Assembly (NCBI RefSeq): GCF_014323705.1
Contig: NZ_JABVEC010000024.1
Coordinates: 1-64,000, forward strand
DNA length: 64,000 nt
Origin: Actinomadura alba
GTDB lineage: Bacteria > Actinomycetota > Actinomycetes > Streptosporangiales > Streptosporangiaceae
Reading direction: 5' to 3'
Shown here: positions 17,377 to 26,776 of the stretch, piece by piece
How positions within the stretch are numbered: the stretch's first letter is position 1
Layout: each line of letters begins with the position of its first letter
Notes under the pieces: generated by a model
Told to the model about the DNA's origin: nothing
What the model saw: only the letters and a program-made list of their open reading frames with translations
Databases searched by the model: none
Made by a program: the position numbers and the translations under genes

Positions 17377-18550
17377 GCCCGTCCAGGGCCTCGGCCAGCA
17401 GGCCGAGGGTCGCCCAGTCGACCAGCCCGCCCGCGCGGATCTCTCCGTACGTGTGGATCTCGACATGGGTGCGTTCTCCGTCGGCCACGACGCCGTGCGG
17501 GCCGGTGCCGCGCAACCGGTCGAACTCGCCGGCGGTGATCTCGGCCGAGAACAGGTGCGCACGGTGCGCGGAGACGGTCGCCGCCATCTGCCGGGCGCCG
17601 TGCGCGCGCAGCCGGCTCGGCTCGATCACGAGCCCGGTCTCCTCGTCGAGTTCGCTGACCGCCTGCGCCAGCGGATCACCCGGCCCCGATCCGCCGGGCA
17701 GTTCGTGGACGAACCCGTCCGGGGTGGCCGCCGCGCTGCGGAACTCGCGGACCAGCACGACCATGGTGTCGTCCGGCGTCGCGCCCCGCCGGTACAACGC
17801 CACCACGCTCGTGTCCGGCCGTGAGATGACGACCTCGTTGCGCTTCACCCGGTCCTCGGCCGCCACATGCACGTGGACGTGCACGGCCCAGTACGCCAGG
17901 GCTTGAGCCCGGCCCCGGAACGTCCACACCACGCGGGCGGCGCGCAGCGTGTTCCCGGCCGCGCACTGCGCCTCGTACCAGCACTGAAAGCTCTCGGTGC
18001 GCCAGATGAGCAGCGGCACCTCCCGCTCGCCGCCACTGCGATGCGCGCCCGCCCCGATCTCGCTCAGCGCCGCGGCCACCGTGTCCGCCGGGGTCGTGGC
18101 CGTCGGCACTCCGTACTTGTGCGCGTAGTGGAGCAGGTAGCGGTTGCCGGGGGCCTCGGGCGGCGCCCCGAACACCACCCGGCCGCTGTCATGCCACATC
18201 CCCCATTCGACGTTGGTCGTGAGCGCCGGCATCGTGGCCGGCTCACGGGGAACGTAGAAGATCACCTGGTCGGCGAGATGCAGGCTCCGCTCCTCCCACT
18301 CGACCTGTGCCGTGTAATCCTCGTAGATTCCGTCACGGCGCTCGGGATCGAACACGACCAGGCGGCCGTCGCCCCGCCACTGATCCCGGATCCGCTCGAT
18401 CATCTCGGGCCGCCACGACGCCGTCTCGGGACGGCGCGGCGTCGGGCCCGCGAGGAACACGGCCGCGTGCCAGTCCGCCGGGGGCGGCTCCCCCGCGTAC
18501 ACCACCACGACGTCCCGGTTCACCGGTCCGGTTCCCGCCCCCTCGCCCAC
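17318..18550 (-). CDS. Nucleoside 2-deoxyribosyltransferase-like / Nudix fusion protein
   Basis: The 410-residue protein has two parts. Residues about 10-165 resemble the nucleoside 2-deoxyribosyltransferase-like family (VVVVYAGEPPPADWHAAVFLAGPTPR; DYTAQVEWEERSLHLADQVIFYVPRE; TNVEWGMW, shown in pieces). Residues about 225-390 form a Nudix domain (VVLVREFRSA, then ELPGG...SELDEETGL). The Nudix box is two residues shorter than the G-x5-E-x7-RE-U-x-EE-x-G-U consensus and has Asp for the first Glu and Ser for the Arg; EExG is intact. A nucleotide-related role is likely but the substrate is unknown. The start is GTG at 18550, or a GTG at about residue 10. Confidence 0.7.
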   Translation of the reverse strand: MGEGAGTGPVNRDVVVVYAGEPPPADWHAAVFLAGPTPRRPETASWRPEMIERIRDQWRGDGRLVVFDPERRDGIYEDYTAQVEWEERSLHLADQVIFYVPREPATMPALTTNVEWGMWHDSGRVVFGAPPEAPGNRYLLHYAHKYGVPTATTPADTVAAALSEIGAGAHRSGGEREVPLLIWRTESFQCWYEAQCAAGNTLRAARVVWTFRGRAQALAYWAVHVHVHVAAEDRVKRNEVVISRPDTSVVALYRRGATPDDTMVVLVREFRSAAATPDGFVHELPGGSGPGDPLAQAVSELDEETGLVIEPSRLRAHGARQMAATVSAHRAHLFSAEITAGEFDRLRGTGPHGVVADGERTHVEIHTYGEIRAGGLVDWATLGLLAEALDGPRPRPGPPPVRSGAGERPS

Positions 18551-18744
18551 CGCGTCACCTCCGCCGCGCTCATGGCCCTCGCCCCGCGACCACCGTACGG
18601 ATCAGTGCGGGGTCTTGCCCAGACGCGGCGTCGTCTCGCGAGCCGAGGGCGCATCCATCGCGCGGCCGTCGCATAGAGACGTTCTCGTCGGGTAAAGGGC
18701 CCGCTGAAAACTGAATCGCGTCCCCCCGATTGAGAGTGATCGTC

Positions 18745-19425
18745 ATGGCAGGAAAACTCCGAGTCCCTCGAAGCCGCGGCGCGTTCAGCGGCCTGCTGTT
18801 GCTGCTGCTCGGCCTGTGGGGCGGACTCATCCCGTTCGTCGGCCCGTACTTCGACTTCGCCTACACGCCCGACAAGGCATGGGTCTACACTTCCGACCGG
18901 CTCTGGCTGTCGATCCTTCCGGCCGCCGCCACCGGGCTCGGCGGGCTCATCCTGCTGCTCAGCGCCAACCGCGTCGTCGCGATGTTCGGTGCCTGGATCG
19001 CCGCGCTCGGCGGTGTCTGGTTCGTGGTCGGCGGCCCGCTGAGCGCGCTGTGGACCGAGAACGGGACGGTCGCCACCGGTACCCCCGTCGGTGACGAGGC
19101 CAAGCAGGTCGCCGAGCAGCTCGCGTTCTTCTCCGGTGCCGGCGCCCTCATCGTCTTCTTCGCGGCACTGGCTCTGGGCCGGCTCGCGGTGGTGGCGGTG
19201 CGCGACGCCCGCCTCGCCGAGGAGCAGGCCACCGTCCCGCCGCACGAGGAGAGCACCCGCCCGCCGATCGGCGAGACCCAGCCGCTCCCCCGGCGCTACG
19301 CGCGGCGCCCGCAGCCCGACACCGACACCGGCCCCGACCACGCCCCACGGCGCGACAACGCCCCGCACCATGGAGACCAGATGGTCGCTCCGTACCAGGC
19401 GCACCCGCGCACGCCGGGCATGTGA
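18745..19425 (+). CDS. Four-helix membrane protein of unknown function
   Basis: The 226-residue product has four predicted membrane helices at about residues 12-32, 52-72, 78-100 and 128-152, and a loop with FDFAYTPDKAWVYTSDR between the first two. A polar cytoplasmic tail rich in Pro, Arg, His and Asp spans about 165-226. The ATG at 18745 is the best start; TTG and GTG codons five and three residues earlier are possible. I do not recognise a named family. Comparable proteins occur in Streptosporangiales and may be envelope proteins. Confidence 0.65.
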   Translation: MAGKLRVPRSRGAFSGLLLLLLGLWGGLIPFVGPYFDFAYTPDKAWVYTSDRLWLSILPAAATGLGGLILLLSANRVVAMFGAWIAALGGVWFVVGGPLSALWTENGTVATGTPVGDEAKQVAEQLAFFSGAGALIVFFAALALGRLAVVAVRDARLAEEQATVPPHEESTRPPIGETQPLPRRYARRPQPDTDTGPDHAPRRDNAPHHGDQMVAPYQAHPRTPGM

Positions 19426-19433
19426 TGCGCGAC

Positions 19434-19465
19434 CCGTCCGGCCGCGGGAAGGCCGGGCCGGACGG
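19434..19465. terminator. Candidate hairpin terminator
   Basis: CCGTCCGGCC (19434-19443) pairs with GGCCGGACGG (19456-19465) between the membrane-protein gene and der, which converge. A further GC-rich repeat follows, so the exact stem is ambiguous. Confidence 0.5.
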
Positions 19466-19513
19466 ACCGGACGGGCCGGCCGGACACGAAAGGATCCGGG
19501 AGCAGCCTGGCGG

Positions 19514-20914
19514 CTACTTCTTCTTGCCGCCCCGCTTCTCCCGGATCTTCATGCTGACCTCGATGGGCGTGCCTTCGAAACCGAACTCCTCGCGCAGCCG
19601 GCGCTCGATGAAGCGGCGGTAGCCGGGCTCGAGGAATCCCGAGGTGAACAACACGAACTTCGGTGGCCGCACCCCGGCCTGGGTCGCGAACAGCACGCGC
19701 GGCTGCTTGCCGCCGCGCACCGGGTGCGGGTGCGCCGAGACCAGCTCAGAGAAGAAGGTGTTGAGCCGCGCGGTCGGCACGCGAGAGCCCCAGTTCTCCA
19801 GCGCCGTCTCGATCGCCGGTACCAGCTTCTCCACGTGCCTGCCGGTACGGGCGGAGATGTTCACGCGCGGGGCCCAGCGAGCGTTGTGCAGCTGCCGGTC
19901 GATCTCTCGATCGAGATAGAAGCGGCGCTCCTCGTCGAGCAGGTCCCACTTGTTGAACGCCAGCACGAGCGCGCGGCCGGACTCGATCACGGTGGAGACG
20001 ATCCGCAGGTCCTGCTCGGCGAGGGACTCGCTGGCGTCCACGAGCACCACGGCGACCTCGGAACGGTCGAGCGCCGACTGGGTGCGCAGCGTGGCGTAGA
20101 AGTCCGCCCCCTGGTTCTCGCGGTGCCGCCGGCGGATGCCCGCGGTGTCGACGAACCGCCACGTCTTGCCGCCCAGGTCGATCAGCTCGTCGACCGGGTC
20201 ACGCGTCGTGCCCGCGACGTCGTCCACCACTGCGCGCTGCTCGCCCGCGAGCTTGTTGAGCAGACTCGACTTGCCGACGTTGGGCCGCCCGATGAGCGCG
20301 ACCCGGCGCGGCCCGCCCGCCTCGCCGAAGGTCTCCGGCGGGGCCGGCTCCGGGAGCGCCGAGAGGACCGCGTCGAGCAGGTCGCCGCTGGCGCGCCCGT
20401 GCAGGGCGCTGACGGCCATCGGCTCGCCGATGCCCAGCGACCACAGTGCCGTCGCGTCCGATTCCGCGCCGATGTCGTCGACCTTGTTGGCGGCCAGCAC
20501 GATCGGCTTGCCGGACCGGCGCAGGATTTCGACCACGGCCTCGTCGACGTCGGTGGCGCCCACGGTCGCGTCGACCACGAACAGCACCACCTCGGCCAGC
20601 TCGACCGCCAGACGGGCCTGTTCGGCGATCGCCGCGGCCAGGCCGACGGCGTCCGGCAGCCAGCCGCCGGTGTCGACGACGGTGAACCGCCTGCCGCGCC
20701 ACTCCGCGTCATAGGCGACCCGGTCACGGGTCACCCCCGGCACGTCCTCGACGACCGCCTCGCGGCGGCCGAGGATCCGGTTGACCAGCGTGGACTTGCC
20801 GACGTTGGGCCGGCCGACCACCGCGACGACCGGCGAGGGCGCCGCGTCCCTCTCCAGGTCGTCCCGCAGGTCGTCGCCGATCATGTCGGCGTGCGTCATC
20901 TCGTACTCAGTCAC
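19514..20914 (-). CDS. der: Ribosome biogenesis GTPase Der (EngA)
   Basis: The 466-residue protein has the unique double GTPase layout of Der. The first G domain (about 28-190) has GRPNVGKSTLVNR and NKVD; the second (about 205-375) has GRPNVGKSSLLNK, DTAGI and NKWD. A KH-like domain follows to a lysine-rich end (REKRGGKKK). It helps mature the 50S subunit. The N-terminus has an extra 25 residues typical of actinobacteria. The GTG start overlaps the cmk stop by four bases (GTGA), so the two are translationally coupled, as in many actinobacteria. Confidence 0.97.
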   Translation of the reverse strand: MTEYEMTHADMIGDDLRDDLERDAAPSPVVAVVGRPNVGKSTLVNRILGRREAVVEDVPGVTRDRVAYDAEWRGRRFTVVDTGGWLPDAVGLAAAIAEQARLAVELAEVVLFVVDATVGATDVDEAVVEILRRSGKPIVLAANKVDDIGAESDATALWSLGIGEPMAVSALHGRASGDLLDAVLSALPEPAPPETFGEAGGPRRVALIGRPNVGKSSLLNKLAGEQRAVVDDVAGTTRDPVDELIDLGGKTWRFVDTAGIRRRHRENQGADFYATLRTQSALDRSEVAVVLVDASESLAEQDLRIVSTVIESGRALVLAFNKWDLLDEERRFYLDREIDRQLHNARWAPRVNISARTGRHVEKLVPAIETALENWGSRVPTARLNTFFSELVSAHPHPVRGGKQPRVLFATQAGVRPPKFVLFTSGFLEPGYRRFIERRLREEFGFEGTPIEVSMKIREKRGGKKK

Positions 20915-21573
20915 GTCTGCTCTTTCGCGAACCGGAGGATCGCCTCGATGACCTCGTGGAGGCCGAGCTCCGTGGAGTCGATCTCGTGGGCGTCGTCGGC
21001 CTTGATCAGGGGGGATGTCTTACGGGTGGAGTCGAGCAGGTCCCGGCGGGCCTGCTCGGTGCGGGTCACCTCGACGGTCGCCACGGGGTCGGCGGCCAGT
21101 TCCTTGACCCGGCGTTGTGCGCGCACTGCTTCGCTCGCGGTGAGGAAGATCTTGACGGCGGCGTCGGGCGCCACCACGGTGCCGATGTCACGGCCCTCCG
21201 CGACGATGTTCCCGGGGGCGATGATCTCGCGCTGGAGCAGGACGAGCCGCTTACGTACCGCCGGCACGGAGCTGACCGCGCTCACCGCGTTGGTGACCTC
21301 ACGGGTACGGATCGGAACGGACACGTCGACGCCGTCCACCTGGATCGCCGGAGCGTCCGGGTCGGTGCCGAGCTCGATCACCGGCTCGGCCGACCGGGCC
21401 GCCACGGCATCGGCGTCCAGCACTGCCACGGCTTCGCGGAGCATCCACCACGTCATGGCACGGTACATGGCCCCGGTGTCGAGGTAGCGGAACCCCAGCG
21501 CACGTGCCACACCCTTGGCGGCACTGGATTTTCCGGACCCCGAGGGGCCGTCGACGGCGATGACCAGCGTCAC
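20911..21573 (-). CDS. cmk: Cytidylate kinase
   Basis: The 220-residue product has the P-loop VDGPSGSGKSSAAKG at residues 7-21, the CMP-binding DTGAMYRA, AEGRDIGTVV and the lid segment (RVKELA, then DLLDSTRKTSPL). It phosphorylates CMP and dCMP. GTG 21573 follows GGAAAGGAAAC and gives the usual length; the longer open frame upstream lacks any cmk-like sequence. It lies upstream of der with a four-base overlap. Confidence 0.96.
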   Translation of the reverse strand: MTLVIAVDGPSGSGKSSAAKGVARALGFRYLDTGAMYRAMTWWMLREAVAVLDADAVAARSAEPVIELGTDPDAPAIQVDGVDVSVPIRTREVTNAVSAVSSVPAVRKRLVLLQREIIAPGNIVAEGRDIGTVVAPDAAVKIFLTASEAVRAQRRVKELAADPVATVEVTRTEQARRDLLDSTRKTSPLIKADDAHEIDSTELGLHEVIEAILRFAKEQT

Positions 21574-21784
21574 GTCTGTTTCCTTTCCACGCTGAAGTAC
21601 CGCGCCCAGGCGGTCTCGTCGGCTGATGATCCCCGTTATCGAGCCCCAACGCACCAGGCTACCGGGCCGAGCGCACCGCACCGGCAATCCAGCCGCCCGA
21701 GGGATCCCGCGCGCCGTGCGGGCGAGTGCGTTCGAGCGGTCCACCGCGACGGGTCCGGCGCGTGCGGCACCCGGAACGCGGTGC

Positions 21785-22897
21785 TCAGCGGGGAACGGAC
21801 CAGCCCCGGGCGCGCAGTTCGTCGGCCAGCCCTTCGGCGGCCTCGGGTTTCACCGAGAGCTCGAGGACCCCGACCGGCAGGCCGGGTGAATGCTCGATCG
21901 TCGCGTCCTCGATGTTGACGCCGGCCACCCCCGCCGCCTGGAACAGCAGGGCCAGTTCCCCCGGACGGTCGGGGACGACGACGGAGACGACCGCGTAGGA
22001 CGACGCGCGCGCCCCGTGCTTGCCCGGGATCCTGGCGCGGCCGGTGTTGCCACGGCGCAGCAGATCATCGAGCAGGCCCGCTGCGGCCTCGGCCCCCGCC
22101 TGCCCGGCGTCAGCGCCGGCGCGCAGCACCGACGCAGTGACGGCGAGGTCGGTGGCGACCGCCTCGAGCACATCGGCGACCGGCTCGGGATTGGCGCCGA
22201 GGATGCCGGTCCACAGGTCGGGGTCGCCCGCGGCGATGCGGGTGACGTCACGGACGCCCTGCCCGGCCAGGGCGAGCGCCACGTCGTCGGCCTCGCCGAG
22301 GCGGGCCGCCATCGCGGCCGAGACGACGTGCGGGGCGTGCGAGACCAGCGCCACGGCGCGGTCGTGCTCGGTCGCCTCGGTGATCAGCGGCTCGGCGCCG
22401 CAGGCGCGCGCCAGCGCGCGGACCGCGCCGAGGGCCTCGGGGGCGGTGGCCGGCGTGGGGCACAACGCCCACGGGCGGCCGAGGAACAGGTCGGCTCGCG
22501 CGGCTGCGGGCCCGGAACGTTCCCGCCCGGCGAGAGGATGGCCGGGCACGAAGCCGCGTAGATCGCAGCCGAGCTCCATGGCGTCGAGCACCGGCCGGGT
22601 CTTCACGCTGGCCACGTCGGTGTAGACGTGGGCCAGCCCCCGCTTCTGCGCGGCCCGTAGCGTCGCGCCGAGGGCCGCCACCGGCACCGCCAGCACGGCG
22701 ATGTCAGCCGGCTCGTCCGGCCCGTCCTCGGGGAGCGCGCTCCCCGCGCCGATCTCGACCGCCAGCCGCAGGGCGACCTCGTCGTGATCGGCCAGCAGTA
22801 CCTCGGCACCGCGTTCGCGCATCGCCAGTGCGATCGACGTGCCGATCAGGCCGGCGCCGACGATGACCACGCGGCGCGGATCCCCCTCTTTCTCCAC
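21785..22897 (-). CDS. tyrA: Prephenate dehydrogenase with C-terminal ACT domain
   Basis: The 370-residue protein has a Rossmann NAD(P) fold (VVIVGAGLIGTSIALAMRERG near residues 10-30), the prephenate-binding GHPLAGRERSG, and the helical dimerisation domain with LVSHAPHVVSAAMA. A C-terminal ACT domain (about 295-365, PDRPGELALLFQAAGVAGVN) probably senses tyrosine. It converts prephenate to 4-hydroxyphenylpyruvate in tyrosine synthesis. The chorismate mutase gene ten bases upstream supplies prephenate. The GTG at 22897 is weakly supported; a start about nine codons later is possible. Confidence 0.95.
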   Translation of the reverse strand: MEKEGDPRRVVIVGAGLIGTSIALAMRERGAEVLLADHDEVALRLAVEIGAGSALPEDGPDEPADIAVLAVPVAALGATLRAAQKRGLAHVYTDVASVKTRPVLDAMELGCDLRGFVPGHPLAGRERSGPAAARADLFLGRPWALCPTPATAPEALGAVRALARACGAEPLITEATEHDRAVALVSHAPHVVSAAMAARLGEADDVALALAGQGVRDVTRIAAGDPDLWTGILGANPEPVADVLEAVATDLAVTASVLRAGADAGQAGAEAAAGLLDDLLRRGNTGRARIPGKHGARASSYAVVSVVVPDRPGELALLFQAAGVAGVNIEDATIEHSPGLPVGVLELSVKPEAAEGLADELRARGWSVPR

Positions 22898-22906
22898 CGT
22901 GCCAGA

Positions 22907-23269
22907 CTACTGGGCGATGTCGAGCCGGAGGGCGGAAGCACCGCGCAGGTAGACGTGCTGGAGGGCCGATCGAGGCAGGTCTGTCGCGATATGCGCCATA
23001 AGTCGTATTACCCGCGGGAGTGCGTGCGGGACGTTGAGCTCACTGGCGCACAGCAGCGGCACCTCGTGGAAGCCGAGCCTGCGCGCGGCGAGCGCCGGGA
23101 ACTCGGCGGTCAGATCCGGCGTCGCCGTGAAGATCACGCTGATGACGTCGTCGGTGGTGAGCCCGTTGCGGCTCATCACCTCGGTGACGAGTTCGGTCGT
23201 CGCCTTGAGGATCTGATCCCGGTCGTCGGCGTCGACCTGCGTCGCTCCCCTGATCGCGCGTACCGCCAT
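22907..23269 (-). CDS. aroH: Chorismate mutase, AroH type
   Basis: The 120-residue protein matches the small trimeric AroH fold: VRAIRGATQ at the N-terminus (active-site Arg at position 7), LLCASELNV with the Cys and Glu of the active site, PRVIRLM with the second Arg, and HVYLRGASALR with Tyr and Arg. It rearranges chorismate to prephenate. It is followed by tyrA with ten bases between, so the two steps toward tyrosine and phenylalanine are co-expressed. Confidence 0.95.
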   Translation of the reverse strand: MAVRAIRGATQVDADDRDQILKATTELVTEVMSRNGLTTDDVISVIFTATPDLTAEFPALAARRLGFHEVPLLCASELNVPHALPRVIRLMAHIATDLPRSALQHVYLRGASALRLDIAQ

Positions 23270-23283
23270 CGGTCCCCGCCCCC

Positions 23284-24015
23284 CTAAAGGTCCACCGCCG
23301 CGTACAACTCGCCGACCTCTCGGGAGGTCAATGCCCGCATCGTGCCCGGCTTGAGCGCACCCAGCCGCACCGGCCCGAACTCCGTGCGCGCCAGCTGGCG
23401 GACCGGATGGCCGACTTCCTGGAGCAGCCGCCGCACGATGTGCTTGCGGCCCTCGTGCAGAGTCACCTCGACCAGCACCCGCTTGCCCGAGGTCTCGACG
23501 ACGCGGAATCCGTCGGCCTTGACGAAGCCGTCTTCGAGCGTCACGCCCTCGCGCAGCCGCCGGCCGAGATCGCGCGGTATCGGCCCGGGCACCTCGGCGA
23601 GATAGGTCTTGCCGACGCCGTAGCTCGGATGCGTCAGCCGGTGCGACAGCTCACCGTCGTTGGTGAGCAGGATGAGGCCCTCGGTGTCGGTGTCGAGCCG
23701 GCCGACATGGAAGAGCCGCTCGGGCACGTCGACGTAGTCGGCGAGAGTCCGCCGGCCCTGCGGGTCGGACATGGTGCTGACCACGCCGCGCGGCTTGTTG
23801 ACGGCGTAGTAGCGCATCTCGGCTCGGGTCTCGACCCGCTTGTCGTCGACATGGATCACGGCGGTGCGGGGGTCGACCCGGGAGCCGAACCACGCCACCA
23901 CCTTGCCGTCGACCTTCACCCGGCCGTCGGCGATCAGTTGCTCACAGTGGCGGCGGCTGCCGACCCCGGCCTCGGCCAGGACCTTCTGCAACCGGATGCC
24001 TTCGTTGTCGCTCAC
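23284..24015 (-). CDS. rluB: Ribosomal large-subunit pseudouridine synthase, RsuA/RluB family
   Basis: The 243-residue protein begins with an S4 RNA-binding domain (about 5-55, IRLQKVLAEAGVGSRRHCEQ). The catalytic domain follows with the family motif GRLDTDTEGLILLTNDG, whose first Asp is the nucleophile. It should modify 23S rRNA; RluB versus RsuA/RluE specificity rests on the conserved gene position next to scpB. The GTG start overlaps the scpB stop by four bases. Confidence 0.94.
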   Translation of the reverse strand: MSDNEGIRLQKVLAEAGVGSRRHCEQLIADGRVKVDGKVVAWFGSRVDPRTAVIHVDDKRVETRAEMRYYAVNKPRGVVSTMSDPQGRRTLADYVDVPERLFHVGRLDTDTEGLILLTNDGELSHRLTHPSYGVGKTYLAEVPGPIPRDLGRRLREGVTLEDGFVKADGFRVVETSGKRVLVEVTLHEGRKHIVRRLLQEVGHPVRQLARTEFGPVRLGALKPGTMRALTSREVGELYAAVDL

Positions 24016-24677
24016 GCTGGGGATTCCTCTAGGCCTTCCACGTCGTCGGGCAGGTACGGGGCGAGTTCGGGCAGTTCCTCGAGGCTGTTCAGCCCGAGCC
24101 GCTCCAGAAAGTACCTGGTGGTGCGGTACAGATGAGCCTGGGTCTCCGGTTCCTGCCCCGCCTCCTCGATGAGACCGCGCAGCCTCAGCGTGCGGAAGAC
24201 ACCGTCGCTGTTGACCCCGCGGATGGCCGACACCCGGGCCCGGCTCACCGGCTGGCGGTAGGCCACCACGGCGAGCGTCTCGAGCGCGGCCTGGGTCAGC
24301 CGGGCCTGCTGGCCGTCGGTCACGAAGCGCTCCACGATCGGGGCGCAGATGTCCCTGGTGTAGTAGCGCCAGCCGCCCGCGATCTCGCGGAGCTCGAAGC
24401 CTCGGCCCTGCTCGGTGTACTCCGCGGCGAGATCGCGCAGGGCCGTCACCACCTCGTCGCGCGGGCGCTCCAGGATCTGGGCCAGGGTCACCTCGGGCAC
24501 CGGCTCGTCGACGACGAGCAGGATCGCCTCGAGCCCGGCCCGCAGGCTCGGCAGGTCGGCCGACGCGGGCCCGGCCAGACCGTCGATCTCCTCGTCTCCC
24601 GCGCGATCGTCCGCCGGCGCGGCCGGCGGGCCGTCGCCCGGGAACGGGGTCGTGTGCTCACTCATCCGTGCTGTCAC
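24012..24677 (-). CDS. scpB: Segregation and condensation protein B
   Basis: The 221-residue product has the two winged-helix domains of ScpB (about 45-120 and 130-200), with the conserved LRAGLEAILLVVDEPV, FELREIAGGWRYYTR and TLAVVAYRQPVSRARVSAIRG. It forms the SMC-ScpA-ScpB complex for chromosome organisation. It overlaps scpA, either by 20 bases with GTG 24677 (weak GAGAG upstream) or by eight bases with ATG 24665. The N-terminal 35 residues are acidic and low-complexity. Confidence 0.95.
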   Translation of the reverse strand: MTARMSEHTTPFPGDGPPAAPADDRAGDEEIDGLAGPASADLPSLRAGLEAILLVVDEPVPEVTLAQILERPRDEVVTALRDLAAEYTEQGRGFELREIAGGWRYYTRDICAPIVERFVTDGQQARLTQAALETLAVVAYRQPVSRARVSAIRGVNSDGVFRTLRLRGLIEEAGQEPETQAHLYRTTRYFLERLGLNSLEELPELAPYLPDDVEGLEESPA

Positions 24678-25560
24678 CGTTCGGCTCTCGTGCGCCTTCG
24701 TAGTCGTCGCCGACGTCGACCTCGCCCTCGTCGCTGCCGGTCCAGCTCACATGCAGGTCGCCGAGGGGTTCGAGCTGCTCGAAGGACACCGCCTGTTCGC
24801 GGTAGAGCTCCAGCAGTGCGAGAAACCGCGCCACGATCTCGTAGTTGCCCGGGCAGTCGGAGGTGAGCGCCCGGAACGTGGCGCGCCGTAGCCGGCGCAG
24901 CCGCCTCACGAGGATAGCGGCCTGTTCGCGCACGCTGGCCTGTGGCTGGTAGATGTGCTCGACGGAGACGGTGGGCGGTGCCTTCGGGGTGAGCGCCTTG
25001 GCGGCGAGCCGGGCGAACTCGGTCGGGCCAAGGCCGAGGAGCACCTCGGGCAGCAGGTCGGCGAACCGCGGCTCCATGGGCACCAGACGGGGGAACCGCT
25101 TCGCCTCCTCGACCATCCACCCGGAGAAGACCTGGGCCACCTCCTTGTAGGCGCGGTACTGCAGCAGCCGCGCGAACAGCAGGTCGCGAGCGTCGAGGAG
25201 CGCGAGGTCCTCCTCGTCGTCCACCTCGCCGGACGGCAGCAGCCGGGCCGCCTTGAGGTCGAGCAGGGTCGCCGCGATGAGCAGGAACTGGCTGGCCTGG
25301 TCGAGGTCCCAGTCGCGGCCGCGCGCCCGGATGAACGCGATGAACTCGTCAGTGACCTTGTGCAGGGACACCTCGGTGATGTCGAGCTTGTGCTTGGAGA
25401 TCAGCCCGAGCAACAGGTCGAACGGGCCCTCGAAGTTGTCGAGGTGCACTTGGAACGCGGCCGGCTGCGCGGCCTCATGCCCGGCCGCCGGCTCACCGGA
25501 GCCGGCACCGTCCGTCAGCGCCTCGTTCACCTCACCCACGGTAACCGAGGCCATCCCCAA
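24658..25560 (-). CDS. scpA: Segregation and condensation protein A (kleisin)
   Basis: The 300-residue product has the ScpA core: FQVHLDNFEGPFDLLLGLIS near residues 36-55, KLDITEVSLHKVTDEFI, and ASQFLLIAATLLDLKAARLLP. The C-terminal winged helix (about 215-270) binds the SMC head. Acidic tails at both ends are typical of actinobacterial copies. It sits between parA upstream and scpB downstream, with 107 bp separating it from parA. Confidence 0.95.
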   Translation of the reverse strand: MGMASVTVGEVNEALTDGAGSGEPAAGHEAAQPAAFQVHLDNFEGPFDLLLGLISKHKLDITEVSLHKVTDEFIAFIRARGRDWDLDQASQFLLIAATLLDLKAARLLPSGEVDDEEDLALLDARDLLFARLLQYRAYKEVAQVFSGWMVEEAKRFPRLVPMEPRFADLLPEVLLGLGPTEFARLAAKALTPKAPPTVSVEHIYQPQASVREQAAILVRRLRRLRRATFRALTSDCPGNYEIVARFLALLELYREQAVSFEQLEPLGDLHVSWTGSDEGEVDVGDDYEGAREPNGDSTDE

Positions 25561-25667
25561 CCTTCCCCGCCGGTGCCATGATCAAGTGATCGTACGGCCT
25601 CGGCGCGCGCCCGGCCCGGCAGGGGCGGTGTCACGGGGACATGGGGCACGGCGACGCACGGCGCGGC

Positions 25668-26576
25668 TCACGCGAGGGCGTGCCACCTCTGCAGCACCTC
25701 TTTGGCCAGCCCGCGGTAGGCGTTGGCCCCCATGGACGAGGGGTCGAAGCGGGTGATCGGCTCGCCGACGACGGTCGCGTCGGGGAACCGCACGGTGCGA
25801 TTGATCACCGTGTGGAAGACCTTCTCGCCGAAGGCCTCGACGATGCGGCCGAGTACCTCACGTGTGTGCAGCGTCCGGGAGTCGTACATCGTGCCGAGGA
25901 AGCCGTCGATCTCCAGCTCGGGATTGATCCGGGCCTGCACCTTCTCGATCGTCTCCATGAGCAGCGCCACACCGCGCATGGCGAAGTACTCGCACTCCAG
26001 CGGCACGAGCACACCGTCGCTCGCCGCCAGCGCGTTGATCGTCAGCAGGCCGAGCGACGGCTGGCAGTCGATCATGATGTAGTCGTAGTAGGGCACGGCC
26101 GGCTTGAGGACCTGGCTGAGGATGTACTCCCGGCCGACCTCGTGCACGAGCTGCACCTCGGCGCCGGACAGGTCGATGTTGCTCGGCAGCAGGTCCATGC
26201 CCTCGACGCTGGTCTCGAGGACGACGTCGTCCCACTCGACGTTGCGCTCGAGGAGCAGGTTGTGGACGGTCACGTCCAGCTGGCGCGGGTCGCCCTTGCC
26301 CAGCCCGACCGACAGCGCACCCTGCGGGTCGAAGTCGACGAGCAGCACCCGCCGCCCCTGTTCGGCCAGTGCGGCGCCCAGGTTGATGGTGGTGGTCGTC
26401 TTGCCGACCCCGCCCTTCTGGTTGCACACCGCCACGATGCGGGCCGGGCCGTGCTCCGCCAGCGGCTCCGGGTCGGGGAACTCGGGCACGGGGCGCTGGG
26501 TCGGACCCAGGGCACGCCTCGGATCGGTCTCGATGGCGGCCGAGAGAACCCCCTCGGCCTGCTGTGTGCTGGTCAC
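25668..26576 (-). CDS. ParA/Soj-family ATPase, orphan
   Basis: The 302-residue protein has a deviant Walker A CNQKGGVGKTTTTINLGAAL, Walker A' DFDPQGALS and Walker B YIMIDCQPSLGLLTINAL, with about 50 extra N-terminal residues. No parB is adjacent. This second ParA is typical of the actinobacterial scpA neighbourhood and probably positions the SMC/ScpAB complex or another cargo rather than the origin. It starts with GTG at 26576, and the 200 bp to xerD hold no gene that I can see. Confidence 0.93.
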   Translation of the reverse strand: MTSTQQAEGVLSAAIETDPRRALGPTQRPVPEFPDPEPLAEHGPARIVAVCNQKGGVGKTTTTINLGAALAEQGRRVLLVDFDPQGALSVGLGKGDPRQLDVTVHNLLLERNVEWDDVVLETSVEGMDLLPSNIDLSGAEVQLVHEVGREYILSQVLKPAVPYYDYIMIDCQPSLGLLTINALAASDGVLVPLECEYFAMRGVALLMETIEKVQARINPELEIDGFLGTMYDSRTLHTREVLGRIVEAFGEKVFHTVINRTVRFPDATVVGEPITRFDPSSMGANAYRGLAKEVLQRWHALA

Positions 26577-26776
26577 CAGCTTTCGAACCTCCCCGGCGGC
26601 CGCGATTTGCCGTCAAGACCGGGACTCTACGGATTGACCAACCTCGCGGCAAGGCGACGCGCGCCAATGCTCGTGCTTCGCTTCCGCTGCACGCCGACAT
26701 GCTCACCGGCGCGTCCATCACGTTCCCATCGATCCGCTCGCCGAGTCGACGCGAACGACCGAGCGGCCGAAACCGT

